Of a stretch of 64,000 bases of DNA, positions 34,423-46,793 are shown piece after piece. The first letter of the stretch is position 1; each line of letters begins with the position of its first letter. Where the stretch lies: NCBI RefSeq assembly GCF_021347895.1, contig NC_067114.1:31167873-31231872 (forward strand), in the 5' to 3' direction. This stretch comes from Acanthochromis polyacanthus (lineage: Eukaryota; Chordata; Actinopteri; Pomacentridae). The notes beneath the pieces were generated by a model. That model was not told where the DNA came from, ran no database searches, and worked only from the letters and a program-made list of their open reading frames with translations. The translations under genes and the position numbers were made by a program.

Positions 34423-34463
34423 TCAAAGACCAGTACTACTGTGAGAGTAGTACTGGTCTTTGA
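34423..34463. repeat. Perfect 18-bp inverted repeat inside an L2 LINE
   Basis: Arms 34423-34440 and 34446-34463 with a 5-base loop. It lies in the stretch between the F-D-Q-D and G-P-K-H-L segments of the LINE ORF. Other copies of the family, as I remember them, do not have a palindrome there. Confidence 0.9.
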
Positions 34464-34597
34464 CCCTACCCTACTGAAGGCCAATGTAATGCCATCCAGT
34501 ATGACTTTCAAAGCATATAGTTTGAAAGTGAGTTTCTGAGATGTTTGGGGCCAAATACAATGACTTCAGTGTGGTCTGAATGAAGTCAGACATTGCA

Positions 34598-34830
34598 GGG
34601 CGGCATGGCTCAGTGGGTAGAGTGACTGTCTTGTAACTGGAAGGTTGCCGGTTCAATCCTCGGCCTGTTGAGGTCATGTTGAGGTGTCCCTGAGCAAGAC
34701 ACCGAATCCCTAATTGCTCCTGGTGGGTCGTGGTTGGCGCCTTGCATGGCAGCTTCTGCCGTGAATGGGTGAATGTGATGTATCATGTAAAGCACTTTGG
34801 ATAAAAGCACTATATAAATAGAACTATTTT
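34598..34830 (+). mobile_element. tRNA-derived SINE, copy 3
   Basis: GGGCGGCATGGCTCAGTGGG (A box) and GGTTGCCGGTTCAATCCTCG (B box) are followed by the same body as the other copies and a TATATAAATAGAAC end. It is the best preserved head of the four, and splits the L2 LINE ORF. Confidence 0.88.
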
Positions 34831-34960
34831 GATCACAGGTCATCCAGGTCTTTATGTCCTTAAGACAGTCTTGCAGTCTGACAAGCTGATTAGTTTCATC
34901 TGAAACTGAGCAGACATGTTGACTGACCGTCGTCAACGTGTCCGCGTCCTGCAAAACTGC

Positions 34961-36469
34961 TCTACTTTTGCCTACACCAGTTTCCTTGTTACTTATCTGT
35001 CCCTCTCTGGTATCTCTGGAAGGTTACCAGCATGACATGTTGACTGAGGAGGGATGTTTGCTGTGAACCCTAACCCTAACCCTAACCAGAATGAAGGAGC
35101 CTTTTTTTTTTTTTTAATTTGATGGTGCATTGAGAAAAGCAGGAGTGTGCTTAAATCCTTAGGCCAGCATGGAGAGTTTTTCTGAGGGAGTGAATGATTT
35201 CCTGCAACTGCCTCCTTCCTCAGCAGCTGCTGCTGAAGCTGTTGGGGTCTGTTTTTTCACAATAGACCCACATATAAAGCGTTCAGTAAGCAATTACAGG
35301 ACTGTGATAGTGTTGGACAGTTTCCTGACTTGTGAATGGTAGACTTCATCTGTAGGTGCTTTTCTGGAAATGCAAACGTAAAAAAAGTTTTCTCACGTAT
35401 ATTGGCTGGAATTTATTATTAGAATCGACGGCTTCTGTGAGCAGAAAACCGGTCTGGCAAAATCTCAAACAGTCAGCCACTTTCATTGATGCTACTTTCT
35501 GAAAATGAAATTCAACTCATCATCCATCCTCTGACCACACTATGGGCATTCCAATTTTAATGTTTGCTTCGTAATAACAGTAAGATCATACACACAGGTG
35601 TGCATTTCTTTGTTTAAGGCTTAGTATTAACCTTAATCCGCTTGCCTGATAATGTTGTGTTGTTGTTGTATGGAGAAGACAACTGAAAAAGACACGAAAC
35701 CCAGGAGAAAGACTGATTCAGAGTAATGAAAGCAGTAATGAAAGCTCTAGTAATATAAACATCAGACAGTTATCTTCTGTTATTTCTCTCCAGGAAAAAA
35801 ATAATAACTGCTTGGACCAGTAAACAGGGCCAAGCAAACAAGGTTGTTAAGATCTCCAGGGCAGAGAGTGGACGAAGGGTGGTTGGCAGTACTGATGACC
35901 AAACAGCAGAGTTGAGTTCCACTCGGGGACCTCGCACTAATCTGACTCGACGTGCAGAACCCGCTCTATTTTTGCTCCTTACTAATCACCCCTTTTACTC
36001 GCCACTCACTCATAGCAGTAATTTTTTGCATTTTCATCATCTGGTTGTATTCTTATTTGCTGGTGCTACTTGCATTTTCACTCCATGGTCAGTGCAAATG
36101 TCAGTTCAATATGTAAGTTCAAGTAAATCATCTAATGGACACACATGCACGTCCACTTGGGACAGAACTTGTTTATTTAATGCTTACCTGAATATGTTTG
36201 TCAATGTTCTGTGCATTTCTGTTTAACCTGAACCACAAGCAGTGACTTACCAAGTTCAGAATTTGTCTCTATATCTTTGATGCTGCTCACATTTATCTGA
36301 AAGTTGATTAGATCACAAGTATTCATTTTAAAAACCACAAGTCTTGAGTTTTAAAATCTGTTTGTGAGCTTAAATTATTGAACAGAAGTTTAACTGGAAG
36401 AAGGTTACTCCTGAAACTGTCTAGAGAGAAAACACTTCTTACAGGTGGAACAACAGAAGCACTTGAACA
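34961..36469 (+). other. Intron with one telomere-like tract
   Basis: Interstitial CCCTAA repeats (3.7 units) lie at 35066-35087. Nothing else is recognised. A T13 run is at 35102-35115. Confidence 0.5.
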
Positions 36470-36715
36470 AATGGTAAATGTGTTATATGTATATATAGCA
36501 CTTTACTATCCCTGCAAGGTACCCAAAGCGCTTTACAAGATACATCACATTCACCCATTGATGGCGGAAGCTGCCATGCAAGGCGCTAACCACAACCCAT
36601 CAGGAGTTCGGTGTCTTGCTCAGGAACACCTAGACATGAGCACGACTGGATGAGGATCGAACCAGCGACCCTTTGGTTGCAAGACGGCCGCTCTACCGAC
36701 TGAGCCATGCCGCCC
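36470..36715 (-). mobile_element. tRNA-derived SINE, copy 4
   Basis: On the minus strand, GGGGCGGCATGGCTCAGTCG (A box) at 36715 and the complement of GAGGATCGAACCAGCGACC (B box) are visible. The body and TATATATAGCACTTT tail are at the left. An internal gap shortens the region near 36604. Confidence 0.87.
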
Positions 36716-36728
36716 CACAAGAAGTGGG

Positions 36729-36803
36729 TTCAAGTGCAGTCTTGAGCAAGTAGGCTAACCCTAACCCTAATCTTGAACAAGAAGTTTCAAGACTGCACTT
36801 GAA
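36729..36803. repeat. 17-bp inverted repeat whose loop holds a telomere-like tract
   Basis: Arms 36729-36745 and 36787-36803 are exact complements. The 41-bp loop contains CTAACCCTAACCCTAA at 36755-36770. It directly adjoins the SINE head at 36715. Confidence 0.85.
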
Positions 36804-37977
36804 CTTCTTGTTCATTTGGTGCATTTGGTGACAATCCCCTTGGAGATAGTCTACCTGTGCACCAGTACACTGCTCCCAGTGCTCCTGCCACATTTAGATC
36901 GCTGCCCCAGAAGTCCTTCTCTTATCACCCGCTAGTGACCTCAAACTTATGCAGAGATCAAGTACTAACTAGCTTTAACTAACTTGAACTAGCTTCCATG
37001 TCAAAGATCATGAGTAGTGATGTCAGGTGGGATTACAGCTGTGACGCAGAGACCAGTGGACTGAAATCTGACTGCAGAAGATGCATCAGGTCACCAGCAC
37101 GCTAGAAGACTGCTCGTCATGAGTTCTCCTTCATTAATTCATCACCACAGATAAAAGGGTTAGGGTTACAAATACTCTAAGCTCTCTTTCAGTTTAAACA
37201 CCTTCAAACTGTTTGTGTTGATCACAATCGATGCAACTCTGAATTGATTTTTGATCATTTGATTTCCTTAAAGTATTGAGATTTATAAACTGGACCGGAT
37301 ATAAATGTGTTCACTAGCCCCTTGGATTTTGTAAGTCTACTGGTGCACCAATACACAAGTAGACTACCACATTTGCTCTTACCACATTAGGAATATATCC
37401 TGGAAGCGGCAACAAGAACCATCTGCTTCACTGTGTCAAAACAACAACCCTTTATGTTTCAAGATTAAATTAAGGAAATCATTTTAAGGTCACAAGCCTT
37501 ACGTGTGTGTTCCAAAGTGATGCGTGTTTTAGCATTAACTCCCAGCATTTAGCTTCTGGATGGTTGTTCTCATCCAGACTCCAGCTGCAGAGAACAGCCA
37601 AACTTTATTTGACATGTTGTCCAGTCACTCACAAAATGTATTTGCTACCTGTGTTGGGGTTAGGGTTAGGGTTTTTCTTCATCTCTGAAAATGGTGATGA
37701 AGAAAAATTCTCACATTGTAGAGCTCAGTTGAACAAAGCACAGATGACTTTAGTAATACAGAATGACATTAATTTTGCTTTACCCAAGTTTTATTTTGGG
37801 CAATGCTGAACCATTAAAAAGTCTGATGTGATACCGATCCTTCGAACTGATTTGTATCGACTGTTTGACTGTTCACCTCTATTACAGTAAGAACAGTACT
37901 TATTAAGACTATTATAATGACCACATAATAACCATGTCTCTTGTGTCTTGCTGTCCCCCCTCTCTCCATTCGTCCAG
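36804..37977 (+). other. Intron before the last Shisa exon
   Basis: Telomere-like GGGTTA tracts lie at 37157-37168 and 37656-37672. A pyrimidine-rich acceptor tract is at 37940-37975. No mobile element is recognised. Confidence 0.55.
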
Positions 37978-38480
37978 ACACAAGCGCAAGAGACTACTAC
38001 AAGAGCTACCCAATGGTGGATTACACCCATCGCCAGTCTCCTCCCACTTTCCAGCCAATCAACTTCCACCCCAAGGACAAGCCTTTCCTCCCACCACCTG
38101 ACATCCATGCACCACTGGCCATCACCATCAACGCCTCCCAGATCCCCAAGCCTAAGATCTCCAAGACCAACACCCACCCACTCACCTCCAGCTCGGCCTT
38201 CAAGGCATGGGACCCAAGTAAGAGCCACATCCAGCACCCGGTGGCCTCCCACATGAGCCTCGGGCAGCAGCATCACCCCATCCAGCAGCAACAGCAACAG
38301 CAGCACCAGCCGCTGCACCAGCAGAACAGCCGGCGCCAGGCCTACTCCAACAAGAGGCAGTTCAGCATCGAGACGCTGCCGGAGCTCTTCTCACAGCCGC
38401 TGGGTTACGGCCACTCACCACACATGCACCCGAAGCACAAGGGACTGGCCACCAACAGCAAGACAGAGGTCACTGTGTGA
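37978..38480 (+). CDS. Shisa-family (CKAMP) AMPA-receptor auxiliary protein, last coding exon
   Basis: The exon starts after a good acceptor (…TCGTCCAG) in phase 1, matching the donor at 15528, and ends with TGA at 38478-38480. It encodes about 167 residues of cytoplasmic tail. D-T-S-A-R-D-Y-Y-K-S-Y opens it, followed by a Pro-rich region and H-P-L-T-S-S-S-A-F-K-A-W-D-P. A Gln/His run with a stretch of seven Gln comes next, then R-R-Q-A-Y-S-N-K and the C-terminus T-N-S-K-T-E-V-T-V. E-V-T-V is the class I PDZ ligand of this family, which ties AMPA-receptor complexes to PSD-95-like scaffolds. Shared pieces favour the Shisa8/9 branch over Shisa6/7. The Shisa9 L-A-E-L-A-A block is replaced, so the paralogue is uncertain. 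Confidence 0.95.
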
Positions 38481-39143
38481 TAAAGGGAACAAACGGCATG
38501 AATGGAAAAACAACAAACAAAAAAAACTGGTGGAGTTGAAGGAAAAATGCTTTGATATCTTTTCTATATCCACAGCTACAATGGCGTGAGGCGGCAAGCA
38601 AATATCGTATCTGGAATTTTTTTAGACAAACAATAATAATAATGTGAGTGACCGCTATCAGAAACCCACCCTAATCCAGCTCATCGGCAGCCACAGATGA
38701 GCTGTGAAGGTGGTGGTTTGGAAGGTGTTGGCTGTGACTCTTTGAACCCAGCAGCTCTTCTAAATAATTGAGTGGCCTCTTGGTGTGCTGGCACAGCTCT
38801 CTCCTCCGTCTCCTCTCAACCCCCTGGCACCTTGATGGCATTCTGCTGCTCTGTAGTGCCACTCCACCACGTTCAAATGTTCAAATCCCAACACAAAGGT
38901 TCTATTTACCCCACCAACTAGCCCTATTCTGAGACTGTCAGAAAGGCTGGTGGGGGGAGGGTTTCCACCAAGACTTTGGCTTCCCATCAGCAGATGCAAT
39001 GCCATTGTGTTGTCAGCATCCATTGCCCTGCGGCCCTCCAAAGAGTGAGATATCAGCCGGGCAAGTCATACCAGAGATGAGGGCAGGGTAGCGTGGGAGG
39101 GATGGAGGGATTCATCTCAGTCCAAGGGCAAATGAGATGAGAA

Positions 39144-39550
<407 letters not shown>

Positions 39551-40311
39551 TCAAAATTTCCAGAAGGTTCCCAGCAGTGTCAACCCCACCACTTCACCCC
39601 CTCTGAGACACAAACAAATGCACACACTTCTCCACACACCCATCCAACAAAACTGGGCAGATGAACAAGCAAGCTCTCTCACTGTTTGTAGTTATAGCTT
39701 GTTGGACAGCAGATTTCAGTCACAGTCTCTCCCTGTAACTATGGATGTTTAACTGGTTAACTGCTTCACATAAAATAGCTCCTGTATCCAATAACAAGGT
39801 CATCACGAAGTCACCTCATTCTCTGCAGAATTGTGTACATCCGCTTTGCTATTTTTGGCCCCATACATTTGGGATAACTGGTTTTCATGAGTACATGCTA
39901 ATCAGTTTTTGGTTACAGGAAGAGATAGCAGTGGTGGATTCAGGAACACCTTACCTCAATCTCAGTTGTGTTTACTGCTGCAAAGCCAACAAAATCTGAA
40001 AGGCTGACGCCACGTGTCGGTGCACTGCAATTTACTTAACACTCCAGCACTAAAAGTGAATGAAAGCAAGCACTTAAACAAAGAGCAGTGTAACCCAGCA
40101 CCCGGTGGCCTGGTCAGCTCTCTCATGCTGACAGAGATATTGCCGCAAGTGTTTTTGGTGGCACAATGGTCGAATTTCAAATGTCGAAAATGGGCACAAA
40201 ATAACGGTCATTCAGAAGAAAGTACAACGTAATGCACTCTCATTGCAACCAATTGTAACCCTAGTTACTGATTTCAGTGGTATTTACTTTGACAGTTAGG
40301 GTGGGGACAGA

Positions 40312-40938
40312 CTATCTTGATGATAGTTCTGTTGTTCTCTGATCTCTTTGTGCTGGAGGTGTGACCAGCCAGTTCAAAGATGAAACTGCAAAGTTGCCTA
40401 ATTTGCGTGTTGTTTTTTCACCGCTTGTCATGAACAAGATGAGATCTGAGTGCTGCAAAATAAATACGAGAAGTTCTAAAGAGTTGCATGTGGTCACCAG
40501 GGACAGCTTTACCCCTGCTCTTGATTCAATATCTCCAAAATGCAGCCCAACAGTTGCACAACTGTACACCTGCTCGACTTGAGATGTGCAGGTGTGCAGG
40601 GTTTGGAGTTGCTTAGAGGAATATTCCAGTTTATCTTCCATGTTAGCGGCATTCTCCTGCACTTTTTCAACGATCCAGTCCATATCACCATGATTAACCA
40701 TCTAAAGTGTCTCACAGTTGTTGGCATAATAATCTTCCAATAAGTATCTTCTTATTGTAAGCATTATAGCCTTCCATTTGTTTGTATTTTTCTTGCTTTC
40801 AGCCCTGAGAGCCAACTGAGAATACACTGCACTGCATGCATTCCTCCATACTGCACAGTACAGAACAGTCAGCGTGGCGCACTGATTGAATTCATATTCA
40901 TGTGTTATCATGAGGACAGCAGCTTTGCCGCAGTGCAT
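40312..40938 (-). pseudogene. Unidentified minus-strand open frame with one stop
   Basis: A single frame of 209 codons runs from the Met at 40938 to 40312 with only one stop (TAG, 40702-40704). It contains A-E-S-K-K-N-T-N-K-W-K-A-I-M-L, then R-R-Y-L-L-E-D-Y-Y-A-N-N-C. After the stop comes an acidic, coiled-coil-like stretch (W-I-V-E-K-V-Q-E-N-A-A-N-M-E-D-K-L). I recognise no domain. It may be chance, or a remnant of a retrogene or transposon gene. It lies antisense in the presumed 3' UTR. Confidence 0.3.
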
Positions 40939-41523
40939 ATGCCTGGCACATTCTACAGCACATCAGGCAGGTGGTGGAAGCTCATCAAACAGCAGTGCTT
41001 TCCAGTTGCATACTATTTAGCACTTTCTCTAAGTCCCCACCGCTCTCACTCTCTTTCTGTCTTTCCATCTGTCTCTCTTTCACTTTCTAGCAGTGAAAGA
41101 GCACTTTCTAGCACTTTCTTCCACCGCCTGACCTCCCCTCTGTCCATCCATATCTGTGAGGTTTTTGAAGACTGACTTCTCCAGATTTACTCCGTGATAG
41201 CACCCACACAAACTTGACTGCATTCATACCAGCATCCACCAACACTGTCTGTAACATGAAAGCGACATAAAAATTCATATCTAGAGATTTTCTGGCGTTT
41301 TTTACGTGAATGATTCAGATTCGTTGATTAGCAGAAATGCTAGTCAACCAAATCCCAGCCAAACCCTAATCCTATAGCTCTTATTCTCGCATGCTGTGGG
41401 TTATGGTTAGCTAACAGCTAACAGCTAACACTGCGACGGCTGAGGGTTAGGGTTATGGGAAAAACCTGTTAGGCAAGCTGTTGTGCAGTGCTGCGGGGAG
41501 CAGCAGAGGATGGGGAGAGTGCT

Positions 41524-41587
41524 GGCGACTGCATGAGTGCAGATGCAGTGAATATGCATCAAACGCATCTGCGCTCATGCAGTCGCC
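41524..41587. repeat. 23-bp inverted repeat, 18-nt loop
   Basis: Arms 41524-41546 and 41565-41587 match at 22 of 23 positions. A GGGTTAGGGTTA tract is 70 bp upstream (41444-41455). Confidence 0.9.
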
Positions 41588-42175
41588 TTCGTGGCTTCCC
41601 TGTCTCTTTGACTTTTATCCCCATGAGGGATGAGACCTACCATGAGACTATCTTGATGGTTAGCCTAAGCCTAGATCTCTGGCCTTTAAAAGCATTACCA
41701 AAATATTCTGTGGGGTCTGTCCTTAATCACTCGGAATGCATTAGAGGTTGGGAACAAACGAGGAATGACAGCGAGTAAACAAGCAATATGCGTCAGTAAA
41801 GCAATAAGCGCTCAACCGTCCTCTCCCTATCCCTATCTTCTCTCTGTCTGTCTGTGTGGAGCCCTCCTTAGAGTTTAGGGGTGGATGCTAATGAGGCTGT
41901 TGAAACCGAAGGGAGAGACGAGCAAACAAGCAGGACTGTGCAGAGGGGGGCTTGAGAGAAGCTGAAGGAGATGAGACGAGAAAAGAGGAATGGGGTTGCA
42001 TGGACACAGCTGATACAGCGATGGTCGTTCATTCTGGGTTTTATCTCTAAACAACCAGCTTTCAAAAGCATCATGTGGCTGTAGATGGGAAGTTCTCCAA
42101 TTCACACAGCACCGGGAGGTGGCAGAAGTGCACTGTACGGCAGCTGACGCTGACAAGCAGCCTTGTGGGGCGAAC

Positions 42176-42176
<1 letters not shown>

Positions 42177-42217
<41 letters not shown>
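42177..42217. repeat. (ACA)n microsatellite
   Basis: About 13 units of a trinucleotide repeat. Confidence 0.95.
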
Positions 42218-43450
42218 CTGGCTAGAGTCAGTAGACACAGACTAAAACTTCCTCATATTCTGTTGACTGACAGAGTCAAAGCGAGCACTGTGATTGGCTG
42301 ATGCCTTCATCAGAGGTGCCACAATCACTCCCTGGAAAACAGAACGTCATCGTTGATGTTGAGGATGAACATCATCTAACTGAAAACAGCTGCGGTGAAG
42401 CTGAATAAATGTGACTGAAAAGGCCTCTGATGAGCCACAGTTTTGCCTCTGTTGTAGACACTTGAACACATGCACAAACACACATGAAACAGTCACAGAG
42501 GTATAAGACTAATTCTATCCTACGTACAATGTCCACAGCATTGTGGTGTGAAACAGGACCAAAAGCCTTGGATCAGGAGAAACTGAGTACACCTAACTGA
42601 TGCTTTCCAAAACAGTGAGAATGCTGAGACTGTTTCAGATCATCAGCTTAGAGTGCGTTTTACTCAATCTCTCCTGATGAACAACAGACTATGGCGTCGC
42701 TCGCTCATCTCAGAGCTAACTGACTGTTGTATGTAAAACTTCCTCTCTATAAAATACACAATGCAAGTATTCTACAACAGGTTATCTGAATGCAACCTGG
42801 TAGACATACTTGGGCTCCATGATCCCTAGCAATATATAGATTATGGTGTATGGTTCAATTGTTTCTTTGTTTTCTGTCAGTTTTTGTACGGTGTTTTACA
42901 GAGGATTGTGCTCAGTAGAAAAAATTAATTTGACCAATGGAAACTTAAAAGTGCTTCCAGATTTTAGACTCATGGCTGGCTGTGCACCCTTCAACCCTAA
43001 CCCTATCCCATCATTTCAAGTCACATTGCAAGTCACCTGTTTGAAGCTTGTGATCTTGGTATACATGTCGTGGAAACACAAAGATTTTAAAGATATTGCA
43101 TTGTATCCAAGTGCTTTGCCAACACGTTAGCTGAAAGAATCAGTGATTTCTTGTACAGTTTTTGCATCTGCAAAATGAAATAATAATTGTGATTATTTGT
43201 CATGCGTTGTTTCATGATAATTTGTATTAGGCAGCAATAGGCTGTCTTGGATTGCTATGTACTACTTGTACTACTTGTGTATGCTGTACCATTTGTCTGC
43301 TGTGAAATTTGTTGACTACTCAGCTTATATAAGGGCTTTTTATAGATGTAAAAGCAGACTGGGCAATCTGATGTCACTCAAGACAAATTTCTCAAGAGTT
43401 TTGTTTTTATGTTTGAAGAGAATTTATGAACAGAATTTTCATGCATACAA

Positions 43451-43456
43451 AATAAA
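43451..43456 (+). terminator. Candidate poly(A) signal AATAAA
   Basis: A canonical hexamer after AT-rich 3' UTR-like sequence. A second AATAAA is at 43518-43523, and a GT-rich array begins at 43559 and could serve as the downstream element. The next recognised feature on this strand is unrelated. Confidence 0.4.
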
Positions 43457-43556
43457 GTTTTAACTAACTGAAATGTCTATAGGCACTCATACTACATTGG
43501 CCCATGTGTCCTGTTTGAATAAATCTTTCAAGAAATATATCAGAGTTAGTCGTCAT

Positions 43557-43558
<2 letters not shown>

Positions 43559-43628
<70 letters not shown>
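43559..43628. repeat. (GT)n microsatellite
   Basis: About 34 uninterrupted GT units. Confidence 0.97.
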
Positions 43629-43629
<1 letters not shown>

Positions 43630-46600
43630 GACTGTTTAGTCTATTGTGCCTCAAAATGGTCCCACTTGCGCTGTTTACCACAAAAAGGAAGAGTGAGGGT
43701 GAGGCTTAGGTAACACTAAGCTAACCTTGTCTTAGATTGAGTCTGTGGACCATAAAAAGCTGCATCCAGCAGGCAGTTAGCTTAGGGTCATGGGTTACCA
43801 TGTTACAGTAGGTAGTGTGTCCTATTCCAGCGTTAGTAAAATCTACCTACCTGAAGTAGGTAGGTAATGTGCTGTAGTCCTATCTCAAAAACAATCATCA
43901 CCATGTCATGATTCGATCACCACAGTTATCTTGACTTCATTTTTTGAGACATCAGGTGCATAGATAGAGGGTTCTCACTGATAGCGTGTCAGCCGGCAGA
44001 TTTTGACAGCCGACAGATTTGTGACATGCCCAGTGGAGTCGCCAGGTCAGCCAGGCCAACCAGGCCAACCACGCCCATGCCGTAATGGCATGTCGTGGTG
44101 AGCCCAACAGACCCCACCATCCCACCTGAGCAACCTGCAACCCTCAGCGTCCAATTTCTTGGATTAAGGTAATAGGATGTCCATTGGGGCTAGGTGTCGG
44201 AGAGCATTAACCCTAACCTCCTCGTCCCTGTTCATGGCCCTCTCCACCCGCTTCCTGATCTCTATAGCCTCCTTAATCCAGCGTTAGTTAGGGTTAGGGT
44301 TCCACAGTCCACAGACGGGACGGGTTGGCAGCCATGATTCGAGATTTTCCTGTAGTGCTTGCTGATGCTTTGGAGCTTTGCTGGTGAGTCGTGCTGCCTT
44401 TTCCTTTTCGCATTGCTTCTGATCTTCTTTTTTTGTTCTCCCTGTCTCCCCAATGCCTGTGTTATTGCAAGAGTTGCACGAATGCCATGCAATTTGCACA
44501 TTGCACTTTTTCCTGCTCGTTTTGCGTCCGGTTTTATTACGGTGCCTGTGTTGTGTTTTTCATGGTTCGTTGGATGGGTTCTGTGGGCTGACACGTCACA
44601 CGCCATCAGGGAGACGCTTCTGATGAAAGCAAGAGCTGTGGCCAAAATTAAAACATCCCTAGGGTTAATCATCATCTGTCTATGTACCTGATGTCATGCT
44701 TTACATAAGGCTGTACAGACTATGGCACAACATTATTGTGCCGTAGTCTGTACAGCCTTATGTAAAGCATAAGGCTATTATGCTTTACATGTTTTTAAAT
44801 TTCTTTTGTTACTGTTGGACGGCCAAGTCAAAGCTAACTTTGAATTAAATTATTTAACTTTAAGAGGCACGAAAGTCTCTCAGATACACTGATCGTCTTC
44901 TTATGCTGTGTTGTTCTCTACTTGTACAGTCCACCTAGACACTGTTGCAGACCAAACCAATGGCAGTAGCACTCCCAGATGGCCCGAGACCAACCCCCAC
45001 AATTACAGTGCACCTGGAACACAGCAAGAACCACTTGGGAACAACTAAAGGAGCAAGACAAAGAGTTAAAAGCACTGACCTGGCCTCCATACTTCTTCAT
45101 TACCAATCAAGCATTTGCTGTTGCTAACCCTGTAACCATTTGCTGTTGCTAACCCTGTCTGTATCGTTGAGACTGCCAGCGATTAGTTAACCCTAACCCT
45201 TACCCTAAGGGGGTTAGGGTAGGGTTAACTATGTACTAGAAGAAAAGATAATGTGATTGTATTTCGAGGCAGCCTCAGGACAGCAGGAAATGCTTTAAAA
45301 CATCTGATTTTGCAAAATCCCAGGAAGAGGTTCATTATAAACATCATCTGAAACTCATCAAACTCAGCCTTGCTGCGGTTTGTCATGAAACATTCTCAGG
45401 AAAAAAAACAAGGAGAAGGGAGATGGAGTGAATTATAGCACTTCATCACAAAACAGCCCCTAAAAGCAACGACTGTCAGAGGCTGATGATTGACTTAGGA
45501 GACTGACTGAGGAGTTAGTTTCCCTGAGTTCTAAGTTGGTTTCCCACACATTTTCTTAATTAATCGGTTGTGACAAGAGCACTCATGGCAGCGCTAGCAA
45601 GGAAACTGCCACGTCCTACGAGCAACAGCCCAAAAGATCTGCTTCGAGCTTTCATATGACCTAGTTAGGAGTTTCCAAGCGTGACTCCCTGCAGAGAGCG
45701 CTCTCAGGTTTGTTGGTAAATGACACACAGGCACACAAATTCACAAAAACGAACAAAAATGTGAACGTGGATGGAAGGAACTTGTACTTTTTCCTTATCC
45801 TCTCACATTACTGGCTCATGGGAAGGAGGCATCTCTTTCTGCGTCTTACTCTTATTTCTCTGTCATACAGAATCCAAGAAGTCTGGGTCTCCCAAAAAAG
45901 TGTGTTATCATTTAATTTGTTCTGGATGAGTTTCCTGGTGGCTGGATGAGTTTCCTGATGTGTGTGATGTCATCCGAGTGCACGTAGAAAACCCTTTTGC
46001 GTCACCTTGTTTCCTACAGCCTGTCAAATGGCCTACTGTTCTCCTTGAATAAAGCTCAGTCTTGATGCATTAAAATACATGGAAAAGTCAATGTAGGGTT
46101 AGAGGGTTCGTCACTGCAGAGCAGTGAGAGAGATGAAGACAGGAGTCAGTATCAACTGTTTGTCATTTAGGAAAATCATAATCTCTGTGGCGGGATTCTT
46201 CACAAAAAATTGAGAATGACAAAAACTGCGTTTTAACGTGTTTTATTTAGTGCTGAACAGTGCAGAAAAAGGTGCCAAAAAAATATGAATAAATATTTAC
46301 AGTGGAAATGACCCAAAATGTAAAAAGTCCATCAAAAGTTAAAACCCAACTTTTAACCAAAAACATATTACCCCTTTAATTTCTGCATTACTCAGACAGA
46401 GCCCATGTTACCTCCTGTGTAACCGGTAGCCGACTCACTTGTGGAGCGGGGACGCTCCCTATATACCCCGCTGGCTCCTCCCGGGATACACCCCCAAGAC
46501 AGAAAACTAAAGAAAACTCCATTTCTACAAGTAAATGGGTGACATGCTATGCCTGCACAATTTCCACATGTATAACAGAAACCACCAGCCCCAAACCCCT

Positions 46601-46640
46601 TCATATAAAACCTTAAACTCATCAGAAAACCCTTAATTGC
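43629..46640. other. Intergenic, palindromes and telomere-like motifs only
   Basis: CCCTAA/TTAGGG-type tracts lie at 44287-44302 and 45186-45230, with weaker ones near 44209 and 45125-45158. The large palindrome at 44696-44770 is listed separately. A duplicated GCTAACCCTGT segment lies near 45124-45158. No exon is recognised. Confidence 0.5.
44696..44770. repeat. 35-bp inverted repeat with 5-nt loop
   Basis: Arms 44696-44730 and 44736-44770 match at 34 of 35 positions. It is the largest palindrome in the window. A further ATGCTTTACAT copy follows at 44780-44790. There are no ORF, no TSD and no terminal motif of a known transposon. Confidence 0.93.
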
Positions 46641-46654
46641 TAAGGTGCGCCTCT

Positions 46655-46793
46655 TTTGGAATCACATGACCCGCTGTGTGCATGAGAACGGGATATTTAA
46701 TCTATCGTAGCGGAAACAGCCAGGTTTTGCCAGTGCGCATCCCGAGCGCGAGAGGAGAGGACGCAGAGCACAGCGTCTCGCAACACGGAAGGT
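46655..46793 (+). promoter_or_regulatory. Candidate promoter and first exon with GTGAGT donor
   Basis: The segment 46670-46795 is locally rich in CpG (ATCCCGAGCGCGAGAGG and nearby). It contains a CACATGAC E-box-like site at 46664-46671. It ends in GGAAG|GTGAGTG, an excellent splice donor at 46793/46794. A short frame from ATG at 46682 stays open to the donor. TATATA also occurs at 46459-46464 in GC-rich surroundings. It could be the 5' exon of a plus-strand gene that continues toward 63.96 kb. No protein homology supports this. Confidence 0.3.

Larger units (their letters stand above)
33425..34960 (-). mobile_element. L2-type LINE, 5' truncated, split by a SINE
   Basis: On the minus strand, D-E-T-N-Q-L-V-R-L-Q-D-C-L-K-D-I-K-T-W-M-T (34900-34835) is interrupted by the SINE at 34598-34830. 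It resumes with H-T-E-V-I-V-F-G-P-K-H-L near 34560. V-F-D-Q-D-M-S-F-N-S-P-I-K and F-H-L-R-N-I-V-K-I-R-N-I-L-S-Q-S-D-A-E-K-L-V-H-A follow. The distal part W-D-P-K-C-C-S-Q…F-S-Y-Q-L is scrambled by stops down to 33650. The 3' UTR (33425-33650) has the standard CAATTCAGTTTTATTTATAT end. This widespread teleost family is recognised from the protein motifs. Confidence 0.85.

Noticed and set aside
42843..43130. 95-codon plus-strand frame
   Set aside because: It lies in the presumed Shisa 3' UTR, has no domain, and contains a telomere-like tract.
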